NCBI GenBank assembly: GCA_024229935.1 | Contig: JAAERX010000153.1 | Coordinates: forward strand, 24,554-88,553 | DNA: 64,000 nt | Direction: 5' to 3' | Source of the DNA: Gammaproteobacteria bacterium | GTDB taxonomy: Bacteria; Pseudomonadota; Gammaproteobacteria; Steroidobacterales; GCA-2729495 | In this document: positions 27,695 to 36,952 of the stretch, piece after piece | Position numbering within the stretch: position 1 is the first letter of the stretch | Layout of the letters: each line of letters begins with the position of its first letter | Notes under the pieces: generated by a model | What the model saw: only the letters and a program-made list of their open reading frames with translations | What the model was told of the DNA's origin: nothing | The model's database searches: none | Position numbers and translations under genes: made by a program

Positions 27695-29803
27695 TTATGC
27701 GGCAATTTCCCGGACAACCGTAAAACTACCCCAGACTGCATTCATGATTGAGTCCACCTTGACACAATCACCAGCACTCAGAATTTTACTTGCATGACCA
27801 TTTATTTCGGTAAGTTCCTGCACCAGCGAATCCTGAGGCAGCAAGCGGCCGGCAAAAACCAGACTATCAGCGGTAACAGTAATTTCACCCACTGAGCTTT
27901 TAGCACCCGTATTTGCCAACGCTGAATCCTTAGCATGCTCATTAATCATATCGACCAGTTCATCTCGCTCTGAACGCTCTGTGGAATCAACTGCATTTGT
28001 AGACATACCTGTCTGTAATACAACACTACCATCTGCAAGTCTTAGTGGGATTGAATTGTCATGTATCTGGATATCAGCATCTTTAACCATTTCAATCAAC
28101 ATCTCGCGGTTGGAACGATCAACAATATCACCGCCCAGCTTATCCCTGCCACGACGGGTAGTCAGCGTAACCTGCTTGCCCTGCCTGGCCAGATACACAG
28201 CCGTCTCACAACCCACCAGACCACCGCCCATAACCAGGACATGCTCACCCTGAACAGTTTCCTTATCATTGAGCAGGTCAATAGCCGTCAGCACTTTCAC
28301 ACTGGCAGAACTTTCAAATGGCAATGCTTCCATCTTGGCGCCCGTAGCCAGCACCACATAGTCAGCGCCAAAGTCAGTAATATCCTTAGCTACACCATGC
28401 TTGTTTAACACAACATTAACAGGCAGATCATGCAATAGCTTGCGCAGGTAATTTAGGTACCGGGTGATATCCAGTTTAAAATCAGGCTTAGCCGCAGGCC
28501 ACAGGTTGCCGCCAACCTGATTACTGGCTTCCCAGAGCGTGACATCAAAGCCACGTTCTACACCGGCACGAGCAGCTTCTATACCAGCAGGACCACCACC
28601 AATAACCAGCAATGATGTTGTTTGTTTTACTGGCAACAAGGGCCACTCAATTTCATGGCCAGTGGTAGGTCGTACTGCACAACTGGTGGGTTTGCCTTCT
28701 GCCATTTGCCACAGACAACCTTCATGACAGCCAATACAGGGAATAATGTCATCTGGCTGTTCAGCTGCAACCTTATTAACCAGTTCCGGGTCCGCAAGCA
28801 GGCCACGCCCCATGGCTACAAAATCAGCCTTATTTTCAACAAGCACACGTTCTGCAATATCCGGATACTGAAGGCGACCAACAGCAATGACGGGTATATC
28901 CACCTGTGCTTTTACCTGCTCTGCAAGTGATACCATGCAACCCGGTTCCTGGTACTGTGGCGGATGTGGCCACCAGTGTGTTTCATAACAACCGGCATCA
29001 ACATGCAGGGCAGCTACACCCATCTTTTCCAGTTCACCCGCTATATACAGACCCTCTTCTGGCTCACGACCACCGGGTAGGTAATGGGTTAAACCAAAAC
29101 GATAAATAACCGGGAAGTCCTCACCTGCTTCACGTTTGATTGCAGCAATCGCTTCACGAGCAAAGTTCAGGCGTTTGTCTACAGAGCCGCCGTAATGATC
29201 ATCGCGACAATTCCATAACGCTGTCATAAACTGATCAAGTAAATAACCTTCATGGCCATGCAACTCGACACAGGCTGCACCACCTTCACGAGCACGCCTG
29301 GCCGCAGGGCCAAAACTTTCTGCATGCGCTGCTGCTTCCTCAGTGGTTAATGCCCGGCTATCGAACTTGCGTTTATCCGGCAGGTAATGACTGTCATTAA
29401 GCGATGCAGACACCGGACGTAAATCTTCAGGCAATGGGTCATCCGTCCACCATTCCGGCAAAATAAATGGCGGAACTACCCGACCAAAACCAGCCGTCAG
29501 CTGTATGCCAAGTTTGCAACCATGTTGTTCAAGTGAATCAGCCAGTCGGCGCACCGATTTCAGATGTTCATCTGAAGCAAGATCAATACAGCCTCTTGCC
29601 GCTAATTCCAGGGCACGAGAGGTAAAGACCATCTCAGGCATAATCAGGCCCACACCACCGGCTGCGCGTGCTGTGTAATAAGCAATAGCACGGTCGCCCC
29701 AGTCACCATCCTCCTCAACAGTACCGCGTATACCCATTGCAGGCATGATCACGCGATTTTTCAGTTCCATGGTGCCGATATGACCAGGCTCTAATAATTG
29801 CAC
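27695..29803 (-). CDS. Old-yellow-enzyme / 2,4-dienoyl-CoA-reductase-like iron-sulfur flavoprotein
   Basis: A 702-residue two-part enzyme. Residues ~1-370 form an FMN TIM barrel (MQLLEPGHIGTMELKNRVIMPAMG; RAREGGAACVELHGHEGYLLDQF; VAMGRGLLADPELV). Cysteines CIGCHEGCL...SC suit one 4Fe-4S cluster. The C-terminal half has two dinucleotide folds (LLVIGGGPAGIEAARAG and VLVMGGGLVGCETAVYL) for FAD and NAD(P)H. The family reduces activated double bonds (dienoyl-CoA, enoates) or demethylates amines. The GTG start is supported by GAGG 8 nt upstream. Divergent from a Rieske oxygenase gene and in operon with a sulfotransferase. Substrate unknown. Confidence 0.9.
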   Translation of the reverse strand: MQLLEPGHIGTMELKNRVIMPAMGIRGTVEEDGDWGDRAIAYYTARAAGGVGLIMPEMVFTSRALELAARGCIDLASDEHLKSVRRLADSLEQHGCKLGIQLTAGFGRVVPPFILPEWWTDDPLPEDLRPVSASLNDSHYLPDKRKFDSRALTTEEAAAHAESFGPAARRAREGGAACVELHGHEGYLLDQFMTALWNCRDDHYGGSVDKRLNFAREAIAAIKREAGEDFPVIYRFGLTHYLPGGREPEEGLYIAGELEKMGVAALHVDAGCYETHWWPHPPQYQEPGCMVSLAEQVKAQVDIPVIAVGRLQYPDIAERVLVENKADFVAMGRGLLADPELVNKVAAEQPDDIIPCIGCHEGCLWQMAEGKPTSCAVRPTTGHEIEWPLLPVKQTTSLLVIGGGPAGIEAARAGVERGFDVTLWEASNQVGGNLWPAAKPDFKLDITRYLNYLRKLLHDLPVNVVLNKHGVAKDITDFGADYVVLATGAKMEALPFESSASVKVLTAIDLLNDKETVQGEHVLVMGGGLVGCETAVYLARQGKQVTLTTRRGRDKLGGDIVDRSNREMLIEMVKDADIQIHDNSIPLRLADGSVVLQTGMSTNAVDSTERSERDELVDMINEHAKDSALANTGAKSSVGEITVTADSLVFAGRLLPQDSLVQELTEINGHASKILSAGDCVKVDSIMNAVWGSFTVVREIAA

Positions 29804-30111
29804 TTTAGTGGCCTCTTAATTTTGCTGTCGTTATCTTACAGCTTTTGTTGCCAATGCTTGTAACAGATTGTAATAACTAATTAAAAATAAAAAATCCCAA
29901 CTACTTCCTGCACCTGAACAACGAAGATCTGCGTACGTATTATCCCTTATCTGCTAAGCAACAATATCTACTCAGTATGTCATTAGAAAGCAGCAGGTGA
30001 AGCAATAAGTCACCTTCTTACAGGGTAGTAACGCTGCTTTAAACGCACAGGGACAAACCATGCCGGCACATAGTTTGATACGTAAAAAATAATTTACCTG
30101 GAGACCCTACC
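29804..30111. promoter_or_regulatory. Divergent intergenic region, flavoprotein / Rieske oxygenase
   Basis: A 308-bp AT-rich region that must hold the promoters of both divergent genes. GGAG lies 8 nt before the Rieske ATG at 30112. I saw no clear palindrome or small ORF. Confidence 0.5.
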
Positions 30112-31224
30112 ATGTACATTAACTTCTGGTATCCCATCGCCAAGAGCGAAGACGTCGTTACCTACGAACCTCATCGAGTCAAAGTATTGGGACAGCAACT
30201 GATTGCCTTCCGTGACACCGAAGGCAACGCCCATATACTAAGTGATGTCTGCATCCATCGGGGAGCTGCCCTTGGCAAAGGCTGGGTCAAAGGCAATCAC
30301 GTAGTGTGCCCGTATCACGGCTGGCAGTTTGCCGGCGATGGCAAATGCACGCATATTCCGACAGTAGACGAAAAGCAGATCCCCGCCCGCGCCAAAGTTG
30401 ATAGTTACCCGGTACAGGAAAAATACGGCATCGTATTTGCATTCCTTGGCGACCTGCCAGAAGAAGAACGGCCACCACTTCATGAGATTGAGGAATATGA
30501 CAAGGAAGGCTGGCGGGCAAACCGACTGGTTGTATTCGAACTTGATGCCTATTACGAACGTTCCATCGAAAATGGACTCGACCCATCCCACAATGAGTTT
30601 GTACATCCGGCCCAGGGCCGACCAGGCATGCAACCTGATTTTCGTAAAAAGCCACTGGACATGAAAGACGGCCCCTGGGGAAGTGAGTTCCTGGTAAGTT
30701 TTGAGAACCAGCTAAGTGACTCACGGGCGTTAAGTGAGGAAGCCAAACTTGAACATGAGGTCACTGCAGGGTCCGGTTATGTCGGTCCCAATCAGATGAT
30801 CACATGGATCTGCTTATCCAAGGATCAGGTATTTCATCAGTACTTCTTTGAGGCACCGGTTGATGAGGGCCGTACGCGGATTTTCTTCGTCAACATGCGC
30901 ACCTTCATGCTTGAACCTGAAAATGACAGACGCCTGGTTAATATCAACCTGACTGTCGCCCAGGAAGATATTGATCTGTTAGCAACACTTGATCCGGTCG
31001 GTACACCCAACAATCCTTCTGACGAGGTGCTGGTACCATCCGATGGTGCTGTCATTAGTTACAGGCAACACCTGAAAACCTGGAAAGAGAAAGGCTGGTG
31101 TATAGATATGGAGACACTGAATGCAAAGCGCCAGAATATGGCCTTCGCAATCCCCTGTCCGGACAGACGCACCTCGGGAAACTGGGTACTAAGCCCGGTA
31201 CCTCTGTTTCCAACTGCTGAGTAA
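30112..31224 (+). CDS. Rieske [2Fe-2S] aromatic-ring oxygenase, oxygenase component (copy 1)
   Basis: A 370-residue terminal oxygenase. The Rieske cluster ligands are C47-x-H49 (CIHRGAAL) and C66-x2-H69 (CPYHGW). The mononuclear iron site is in ENGLDPSHNEFVHP, with bridging Asp157 and His160/His165. Known relatives hydroxylate or O-/N-demethylate aromatic or polycyclic substrates with electrons from a reductase; no ferredoxin or reductase gene is next to it. It closely resembles the product of the gene at 54699 (same MYINFWYPI start, same domain lengths). Substrate unknown. Confidence 0.92.
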   Translation: MYINFWYPIAKSEDVVTYEPHRVKVLGQQLIAFRDTEGNAHILSDVCIHRGAALGKGWVKGNHVVCPYHGWQFAGDGKCTHIPTVDEKQIPARAKVDSYPVQEKYGIVFAFLGDLPEEERPPLHEIEEYDKEGWRANRLVVFELDAYYERSIENGLDPSHNEFVHPAQGRPGMQPDFRKKPLDMKDGPWGSEFLVSFENQLSDSRALSEEAKLEHEVTAGSGYVGPNQMITWICLSKDQVFHQYFFEAPVDEGRTRIFFVNMRTFMLEPENDRRLVNINLTVAQEDIDLLATLDPVGTPNNPSDEVLVPSDGAVISYRQHLKTWKEKGWCIDMETLNAKRQNMAFAIPCPDRRTSGNWVLSPVPLFPTAE

Positions 31225-31284
31225 ACAGATGCCAGAAAAACCGGATACATGGCCCGCACACAAGCATGCCCGGGTCCCAGAATG

Positions 31285-32337
31285 TTACCTCACACTGACA
31301 AAATGCTGAAAACTGATCTGCTGGGTAACGTAGTCATCCCGGGGTGGCTCTGCATTACGCAAACTGGTGGACAGGTACTTTTTATTTGAATCCGGCAGTA
31401 CTGTTACAACAGTTGCATCATCACCCAGTTCTGCCGCCAGTTTAATGGCACCAACCACATTTGCACCTGAAGAGATGCCTACTCCAAGCCCAAGCTGATG
31501 ACACAAAGCCTGTGCCATCAGGATGGCATCACCATCCCAAACATCAACAATCTCATCAAGCTCATCAAGCCTTACTATGGATGGAATAAATTCATCACTG
31601 ATACCCTGGATACGATGCTGGCCGACTTTCTTGCCAACCCGCAGCGTTGGAGAGTTCGCTGGCTCAAGTGGGTGCACACAAATATTTGGATTCGCCTGCC
31701 GCAGATAACGACCCACTCCCATCACCGTACCACCCGTACCCACACCTGCAACAAAGGCATCGGCCATACGATCAAAAAGCTTTAACTGTCGTTCAATTTC
31801 CGGCCCGGTGGTTTGCTGATGTGACTCAATATTGACCGGGTTATCAAATTGTCGTGGCAGATAAATGTTGTCATTCTCATCAGCATAGTCCACAGCCATC
31901 TGCACCGAGCCAACAAAACCACCCTGTGCAGATGAAACAGGCACCACTTCCGCACCCAGCCCGTGGATCAGTTGTACTCGCTCCTGACTCATCCAGTCCG
32001 GCATATAAATCCGCACATGATGCCCAAGCGCCCGCCCGACTGCAGCAAAAGAAATACCGGTATTACCGCTGGAAGCCTCGGCAATCTTGTCACCCGGTTC
32101 CAGCTCCCCGGTCGCATAGGCCCGCTCCAGAATTTTTAATGCCATCCGGTCTTTAACGCTACCGGTCATATTCATCGATTCGTATTTCGCATAAATACGA
32201 CCGGGCTTACCCTGATACAGGTAATGAATCTCAAGTAATGGGGTATCCCCAACCAGCGCGGCAAGTGCCGCAACCTTGTTGCCTGAATCAGCAACAGATG
32301 TACTTGTAACTGAACTTACTTTTGCAGCCTGTGCCAT
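31285..32337 (-). CDS. Cysteine synthase / cystathionine-beta-synthase-like PLP enzyme
   Basis: A 350-residue fold-type II PLP enzyme. PLP lysine Lys62 lies in MTGSVKDRMA, the substrate loop is ASSGNTGIS, the phosphate-binding loop is GVGTGGTVMGVG, and GLGVGISSGANV is near the end. It is longer than CysK/CysM (~300-320) because of a 25-residue N-terminal stretch and a C-terminal tail (PPRDDYVTQQISFQHF). It lies 6 bp downstream of the TauD-like gene, so the two are co-transcribed. It may use a sulfide, thiosulfate or other nucleophile in a specialised reaction rather than general cysteine synthesis (inference). Confidence 0.88.
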   Translation of the reverse strand: MAQAAKVSSVTSTSVADSGNKVAALAALVGDTPLLEIHYLYQGKPGRIYAKYESMNMTGSVKDRMALKILERAYATGELEPGDKIAEASSGNTGISFAAVGRALGHHVRIYMPDWMSQERVQLIHGLGAEVVPVSSAQGGFVGSVQMAVDYADENDNIYLPRQFDNPVNIESHQQTTGPEIERQLKLFDRMADAFVAGVGTGGTVMGVGRYLRQANPNICVHPLEPANSPTLRVGKKVGQHRIQGISDEFIPSIVRLDELDEIVDVWDGDAILMAQALCHQLGLGVGISSGANVVGAIKLAAELGDDATVVTVLPDSNKKYLSTSLRNAEPPRDDYVTQQISFQHFVSVR

Positions 32338-32343
32338 TGCAGA

Positions 32344-33198
32344 TTACTGCCTGCTATCCGGTTCAGTAATGGCAACACGATGCATGATGCGTGGTTCTTT
32401 ACTAAGATCAGGCATGTCCGCATAAATACCACGATGGATTGTGGAAATATTGTCCCAAAAAGCAACGGAACCCTTACGCCAGTGGAAACGTACCATGAAT
32501 TCAGGCCGAACCATTTTCTGAAATAAAAACTCCAGCAGGTCCTTGCTCTCATCAGCATTTAAATCCTTGATGTAAGAAGTCATCAGCGGATTGATGTACA
32601 AGCACTTTTCTCCGGTATCCGGGTGCATACGCACAACCGGGTGTTCAACCGGCGGGTTGCGATCACGTGCACCCTGCCAGGCTTCCGGGCCGTTCTGTGT
32701 CAGGATGGTCGGGCCCATCACATCAATCACATCATGTACTGCAGTCAGGCCAAGTAGAAATTCCTGCATGGGTTTCGACAAACTTTCATAAACCTTAACG
32801 GTATTCACCCAGGCGGTATCCCCACCCGCTTCAGGTACTTCAACGGCATACAGAAAAGAACAGCGCTGCGGCACTTCAACAAAACTGTTGTCATGGTGCC
32901 AGTCCACATCACCGGGTACGGCACCCGCCTTGGACATATCCTGCAAACGAATTTCCGGGTAACCCTCAACTGTGGGAATATAGGCTGATTCATCAACCTC
33001 ACCAAAACGCTTGCCCAGTGCTATATGTTGCTCAGGTGTTAGTTCCTGATCTCGGAAAAACAACACCTGATACTTATGCCAGGTATCACAAAACTCTCCA
33101 AAGGTTGCATCATCCATCGGCTGTGACAGATCCAGATCAATAATTTCTGCACCCAACGCACCACTTAAGGGCCGTATTCCAAAGCTTTTAGCATTCAT
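32344..33198 (-). CDS. TauD/TfdA-family Fe(II)/2-oxoglutarate dioxygenase
   Basis: A roughly 284-residue non-heme iron oxygenase. The metal triad is visible: H101-x-D103 in VDWHHDNSF and His255 in ISTIHRGIYAD, with the 2-oxoglutarate arginine in EPRIMHRVAI. Relatives oxidise taurine, 2,4-D or other small acids. I use the ATG at 33198 (MNAKSFGIRPL), which has GGGGG 6 nt upstream; the track start at 33225 is a TTG inside the leader. First gene of a two-gene operon with the PLP enzyme. A 20-bp palindrome lies 42 bp upstream. Confidence 0.92.
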   Translation of the reverse strand: MNAKSFGIRPLSGALGAEIIDLDLSQPMDDATFGEFCDTWHKYQVLFFRDQELTPEQHIALGKRFGEVDESAYIPTVEGYPEIRLQDMSKAGAVPGDVDWHHDNSFVEVPQRCSFLYAVEVPEAGGDTAWVNTVKVYESLSKPMQEFLLGLTAVHDVIDVMGPTILTQNGPEAWQGARDRNPPVEHPVVRMHPDTGEKCLYINPLMTSYIKDLNADESKDLLEFLFQKMVRPEFMVRFHWRKGSVAFWDNISTIHRGIYADMPDLSKEPRIMHRVAITEPDSRQ

Positions 33199-33239
33199 AT
33201 CCATCCCCCATACTGGCCCCAACAAGGGCCGAAAACCAT

Positions 33240-33259
33240 TTTAAGTCACATGACTTAAA
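33240..33259. promoter_or_regulatory. 20-bp palindrome upstream of the TauD-like gene (operator candidate)
   Basis: Inverted arms TTTAAGTCA and TGACTTAAA around CA, perfect over 9 bases each side. It lies about 42 bp before the chosen TauD start and 220 bp before UbiM, consistent with an operator for a dimeric regulator acting on the dioxygenase operon. No regulator gene is adjacent. Confidence 0.55.
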
Positions 33260-33478
33260 TGTACAATAGCCCTGAAACCCTTCCAGTGCTATAGGTAGAA
33301 GCCCATATCCTGATAAATCAGGACGTATCAGGCATCATTCAGGTACACGGCTCGGTAAATTCCCGTATATCAAGAGACCCGACACGTCAGGAAACTATGC
33401 CCTGCAAAACTGAACCCGCGAAGCCTGCTGAAAAAACGACAACGCTATGACTGGCACCATATCTGTTAAGAGATACAA

Positions 33479-34654
33479 ATGAATTACGACATCATTATTA
33501 TCGGCGCAGGCCCGGCCGGACTCAGCTTTGCCCGCTCACTGAAAGACAGCAAACTGAAATTGCTGGTCATTGAAAAAGCACCAGCCAAGGCCATTCAGAA
33601 ACCAGCACCGGATGGACGTGAGATTGCACTCACCCATCTGTCTGAAAAATTATTAAAAGAACTTGATGTATGGGAACGTATTTCTCCAGAATCAATTTCT
33701 CCCATCAAGTCTGCAAAAGTTATGGATGGCAACTCACCCTACTCACTTGGATTTGATACTGACAATAAAAGCGGTGATGCACTCGGTTACCTGGTGCCCA
33801 ACTACCGTATTCGTCAGGCACTTTATAACGCTGTTGAGGGACAGGATAACCTTGAGTTCATGACCGACATATCGGTTAACAGCCTGAGCACAGACAATCA
33901 GGGTGGTGTTGTACATTTATCCAATGGTGAGAGCCGACAGGCAAAACTAATTGTTGCCGCTGACAGTCGTTTCTCCGCAACACGGCGTGAAATGGGTATT
34001 GGTGCCAGCATGAAGGACTTTGGCAAAACCGCAATTGTCTGTCGTATGGAACATCAGCAACCCCATGAACAAACGGCATTCGAATGCTTCCACTACGGTC
34101 GCACCCTGGCCGTATTACCAATGGCAGGTAAGCTGTCATCCATAGTAATTACCGTTGATAACGAACTGGCAGATGATATTGTCAATATGGACGAAGCTGA
34201 ATTTGATCGGGACATCGAGCAACGCTTTGGCCACCGGCTAGGTGACATGAAACTCATCGGGGAGCGTTATGCCTACCCGCTGGTAGCTGTACATGCCGAT
34301 CATTTTGTTGCCAATCGTTTTGCTGTCATTGGTGATGCCGCTGTCGGCATGCACCCAGTTACAGCGCATGGTTTTAACCTGGGACTACGGGGGCAGGCCA
34401 CACTGGCATCACTCATTAAAAACGCCCGCATACATGGCAAAGATATAGGCTCCAAAAAGGTGTTAGCGCCCTATGAAAACAGGCACATGCGCATCACCAA
34501 ACCTATGTACTGGGGCACTAATGGAATTGTTGGGCTGTTTACAGACGACAGACGTCCTGCCAAAGCACTCCGAAGTCTTGTGCTACGGGTTGCCAATAAC
34601 TTTCCACCCATCAAGCACATTATTAAAAACAGCCTGACGGAAGTCAGGCGATAA
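33479..34654 (+). CDS. ubiM: UbiH/UbiF-family FAD monooxygenase, probably UbiM
   Basis: A 391-residue flavin hydroxylase: FAD-binding IIIIGAGPAGLSFARSL at the N-terminus, DGREIALTHLSEKLL near residue 45, and GDAAVGMHPVTAHGFNLGLRG near residue 287. The HPVTAHGFNLGL form and PAPDGREIALTH are what I associate with UbiM, which hydroxylates the ubiquinone ring in place of UbiF/Coq7. The gene stands alone. Its 3' end overlaps a hairpin that looks like the terminator of the convergent molybdenum hydroxylase operon. Confidence 0.82.
   Translation: MNYDIIIIGAGPAGLSFARSLKDSKLKLLVIEKAPAKAIQKPAPDGREIALTHLSEKLLKELDVWERISPESISPIKSAKVMDGNSPYSLGFDTDNKSGDALGYLVPNYRIRQALYNAVEGQDNLEFMTDISVNSLSTDNQGGVVHLSNGESRQAKLIVAADSRFSATRREMGIGASMKDFGKTAIVCRMEHQQPHEQTAFECFHYGRTLAVLPMAGKLSSIVITVDNELADDIVNMDEAEFDRDIEQRFGHRLGDMKLIGERYAYPLVAVHADHFVANRFAVIGDAAVGMHPVTAHGFNLGLRGQATLASLIKNARIHGKDIGSKKVLAPYENRHMRITKPMYWGTNGIVGLFTDDRRPAKALRSLVLRVANNFPPIKHIIKNSLTEVRR
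34625..34649 (-). terminator. Rho-independent terminator of the molybdenum hydroxylase operon
   Basis: Read on the minus strand: stem GCCTGAC, loop TTCC, stem GTCAGGC, then TGTTTTTAAT. It starts about 30 nt after the large-subunit stop codon and lies inside the last codons of the convergent ubiM gene. On the plus strand the hairpin is followed by A-rich sequence, so it should work mainly for the minus-strand operon. Confidence 0.75.
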
Positions 34655-34678
34655 AAGCTTAAAACAGCTTGGTGCCAG

Positions 34679-36952
34679 TCAGTCTTTTATAGCTCTAATC
34701 ACCCGCCACGGAGCTAATGGCATTTCAGTGACCTGATCACCAATAGCATTGGTGACTGCATTGGCGATGGCCTGCATGGTACACACGATAGGACCCTCCC
34801 CCACTTCCTTGGCACCAAAAGGACCATTGGGATCAATACTTTCAACAATAATATGATCAACTTCCGGCATTTCAAAAGCTCGTGGCATTTTGTAATCCAG
34901 CCGGGAAGGATTCATGACCTGGCCATCTTCCATAAGCGTTTCTTCATACAGCACTTGTGACATGCCACTAAATATCTGGCCATCAATCTGACCCTCAACA
35001 ACACGAGGGTTAATAGCCCGTCCAACATCATGGGATGCAGTCATCTTATCAACAGTCACCACACCAGTGCCCGGGTCTACGGTTACTTCAGCAATCTGAG
35101 CACCAAAGGAATAGGCCATGGTGCCTTTCTCCAGTGGTGAGTTATAAAAACCACGACCCATCACAAAGCGACCTTCACGACTGTGCAGTGTTTTGTACAC
35201 CACTTTTGCAAACGCAATTGCTTTATCTTCCTGCCCCTCCGGATAAACCTTTCCATCACGGAACACCAGCTGTGCCTCATCCACTTCAAGAATATTTGCA
35301 GCCGTCTTTGCCAGCTGATCACGTGCATCAATGGCCGCATTCTTGGTGGCATTACCTGTATTAAACGTACCACGCTGGGTAAACGCACCAATATCCAGTG
35401 GGTCCGTGTCCGTGTCACCCGATATCACTGTAATATCTGTTGGCAATATACCCAGCACTTCGGCACAGATAATAGCCATAGTGGTGTGGGAACTCTGCCC
35501 CATATCGGGCAAACCAACAAACAGGGAAGCTTTACCGTCTTCGGTAACTTTCACAAAAGCAGCCGAAGTATCGTGCTTATACAAGCCCTTGGCACCGGAA
35601 GCCATCGCACCAATGCCAATGCCTATACCTTTAAACTTAGGCAGCTTGCCGTACTTGTCATTCCAGCCCGCCATTGCAGCCGTCTTTTCGATGCATTCTT
35701 TCAGACCGCAACTGGCGTAATGGGCACCTTCCATGGTGGTATGCCCTTCTTCAACGGCATTCAGCAGATTAAATTCCACCGGGTCCATACCCATTTCACG
35801 CGCCAGAGCATCAACATGCTGACCAAGAGCAAACTGAAACTGAGCTATACCGCCACCGTGATGAAAGTAATAGGGCAAATGATTGGTATGCACCAGGCGG
35901 CCACGGTAACGGGATGCCTCTATCGGATACAGAGCATGAATGTATTTTGAAGTCAGCAAAGTCACAATCATCTGTGACTCAATGTACGCACCGGTATCAA
36001 ATAACAGATCAGCCTCAATAACTTTAAGCTTGCCATCTTTACTGGCACCAGAACGAAGCTTGTAAATAACCTTGCCACCGGCACGACACATGATGAACTC
36101 TTCATCACCGGCAGCCCGTAGTCGCACCGGCTTACCTGCCTTACGTGATAACAATGCTGCCAGGAAATGATGCGGCCGGGTTGAAGTACGGCCGGTAAAA
36201 CCACCGCCTGTGTTTAATGTCAGCAAACGCACATCGCTGGCTGGCAGCTTGAAACCTGCAGCCAGACTTTGCTGAAACAAATGTGCCGTTTGTGTGGGCG
36301 TCCACATTTTGAGTTTGCCTGGCTTGGTGAAGTCAGCAACACACACATGGTATTCAGCATAACAATTATGACTGGGATTGGTTATATAAGTGTCTTCACG
36401 AATAACGTCACACTCAGCAAAGACAGCATCTGGATCGCCATGTTCCTCTTCCTGCTGCCAGCCAATATTTAGTGCGGCTTTTTCATGCAACTGCGGAGCA
36501 TCTTCTTTTAATGCTTTTTCCACATCCAGCAACTCAGGCAGCCGTTCATACTCAACCTTAATAAGTGCAGCTGCCTGAGCAGCAATTTCTTCACTCATGG
36601 CTGCCACCGCAGCCACTTCATGACCTACATGGGTCACATTTTCAGTGGGCAACAATGGTTGACTGATACCTATCCAGATATCCTTGGCATCTTCAGGTGT
36701 AATCACTGCTTTTACACCGGGTAGTGCTTCAGCCTCACTGGTATCAATACTGATAATACGGGCATGTGGATACGGACTGCGCACCACCTTGGCAAATAAC
36801 ATGCCGGGCAGCCGCACATCATCAGCAAAAATAGACCGACCACTAACCTTATCGGCACCATCAAGGCGCGACCAGTTCTTACCTACAACTGCAAGGTCTT
36901 CTTTAGTTCGTGACTTAGTTGGCACATTATTTTTAATCTTAGCTTTCGCCAT
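34679..36952 (-). CDS. Molybdenum hydroxylase large subunit (4-hydroxybenzoyl-CoA reductase-like, alpha)
   Basis: A roughly 757-residue xanthine-oxidase-family molybdopterin subunit. It has the N-terminal hammerhead domain (GRSIFADDVRLPGMLFAKVVRSPYPHARI), Moco-binding segments (GGGFTGRTSTRPHH; ISGDTDTDPLDIGAFTQRGTF) and the C-terminal catalytic glutamate region (GPFGAKEVGEGP). I use the ATG at 36952 (MAKAKIK), preceded by GAGG, which overlaps the end of the 2Fe-2S gene by 14 bp. The last gene of the operon, and possibly 4-hydroxybenzoyl-CoA reductase alpha given the middle-subunit insertion. Confidence 0.88.
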   Translation of the reverse strand: MAKAKIKNNVPTKSRTKEDLAVVGKNWSRLDGADKVSGRSIFADDVRLPGMLFAKVVRSPYPHARIISIDTSEAEALPGVKAVITPEDAKDIWIGISQPLLPTENVTHVGHEVAAVAAMSEEIAAQAAALIKVEYERLPELLDVEKALKEDAPQLHEKAALNIGWQQEEEHGDPDAVFAECDVIREDTYITNPSHNCYAEYHVCVADFTKPGKLKMWTPTQTAHLFQQSLAAGFKLPASDVRLLTLNTGGGFTGRTSTRPHHFLAALLSRKAGKPVRLRAAGDEEFIMCRAGGKVIYKLRSGASKDGKLKVIEADLLFDTGAYIESQMIVTLLTSKYIHALYPIEASRYRGRLVHTNHLPYYFHHGGGIAQFQFALGQHVDALAREMGMDPVEFNLLNAVEEGHTTMEGAHYASCGLKECIEKTAAMAGWNDKYGKLPKFKGIGIGIGAMASGAKGLYKHDTSAAFVKVTEDGKASLFVGLPDMGQSSHTTMAIICAEVLGILPTDITVISGDTDTDPLDIGAFTQRGTFNTGNATKNAAIDARDQLAKTAANILEVDEAQLVFRDGKVYPEGQEDKAIAFAKVVYKTLHSREGRFVMGRGFYNSPLEKGTMAYSFGAQIAEVTVDPGTGVVTVDKMTASHDVGRAINPRVVEGQIDGQIFSGMSQVLYEETLMEDGQVMNPSRLDYKMPRAFEMPEVDHIIVESIDPNGPFGAKEVGEGPIVCTMQAIANAVTNAIGDQVTEMPLAPWRVIRAIKD

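Noticed and set aside
35183-35950. 255-aa plus-strand ORF inside the molybdenum hydroxylase large subunit
   Set aside because: Shadow of the opposite strand; the large-subunit frame has clear family motifs.
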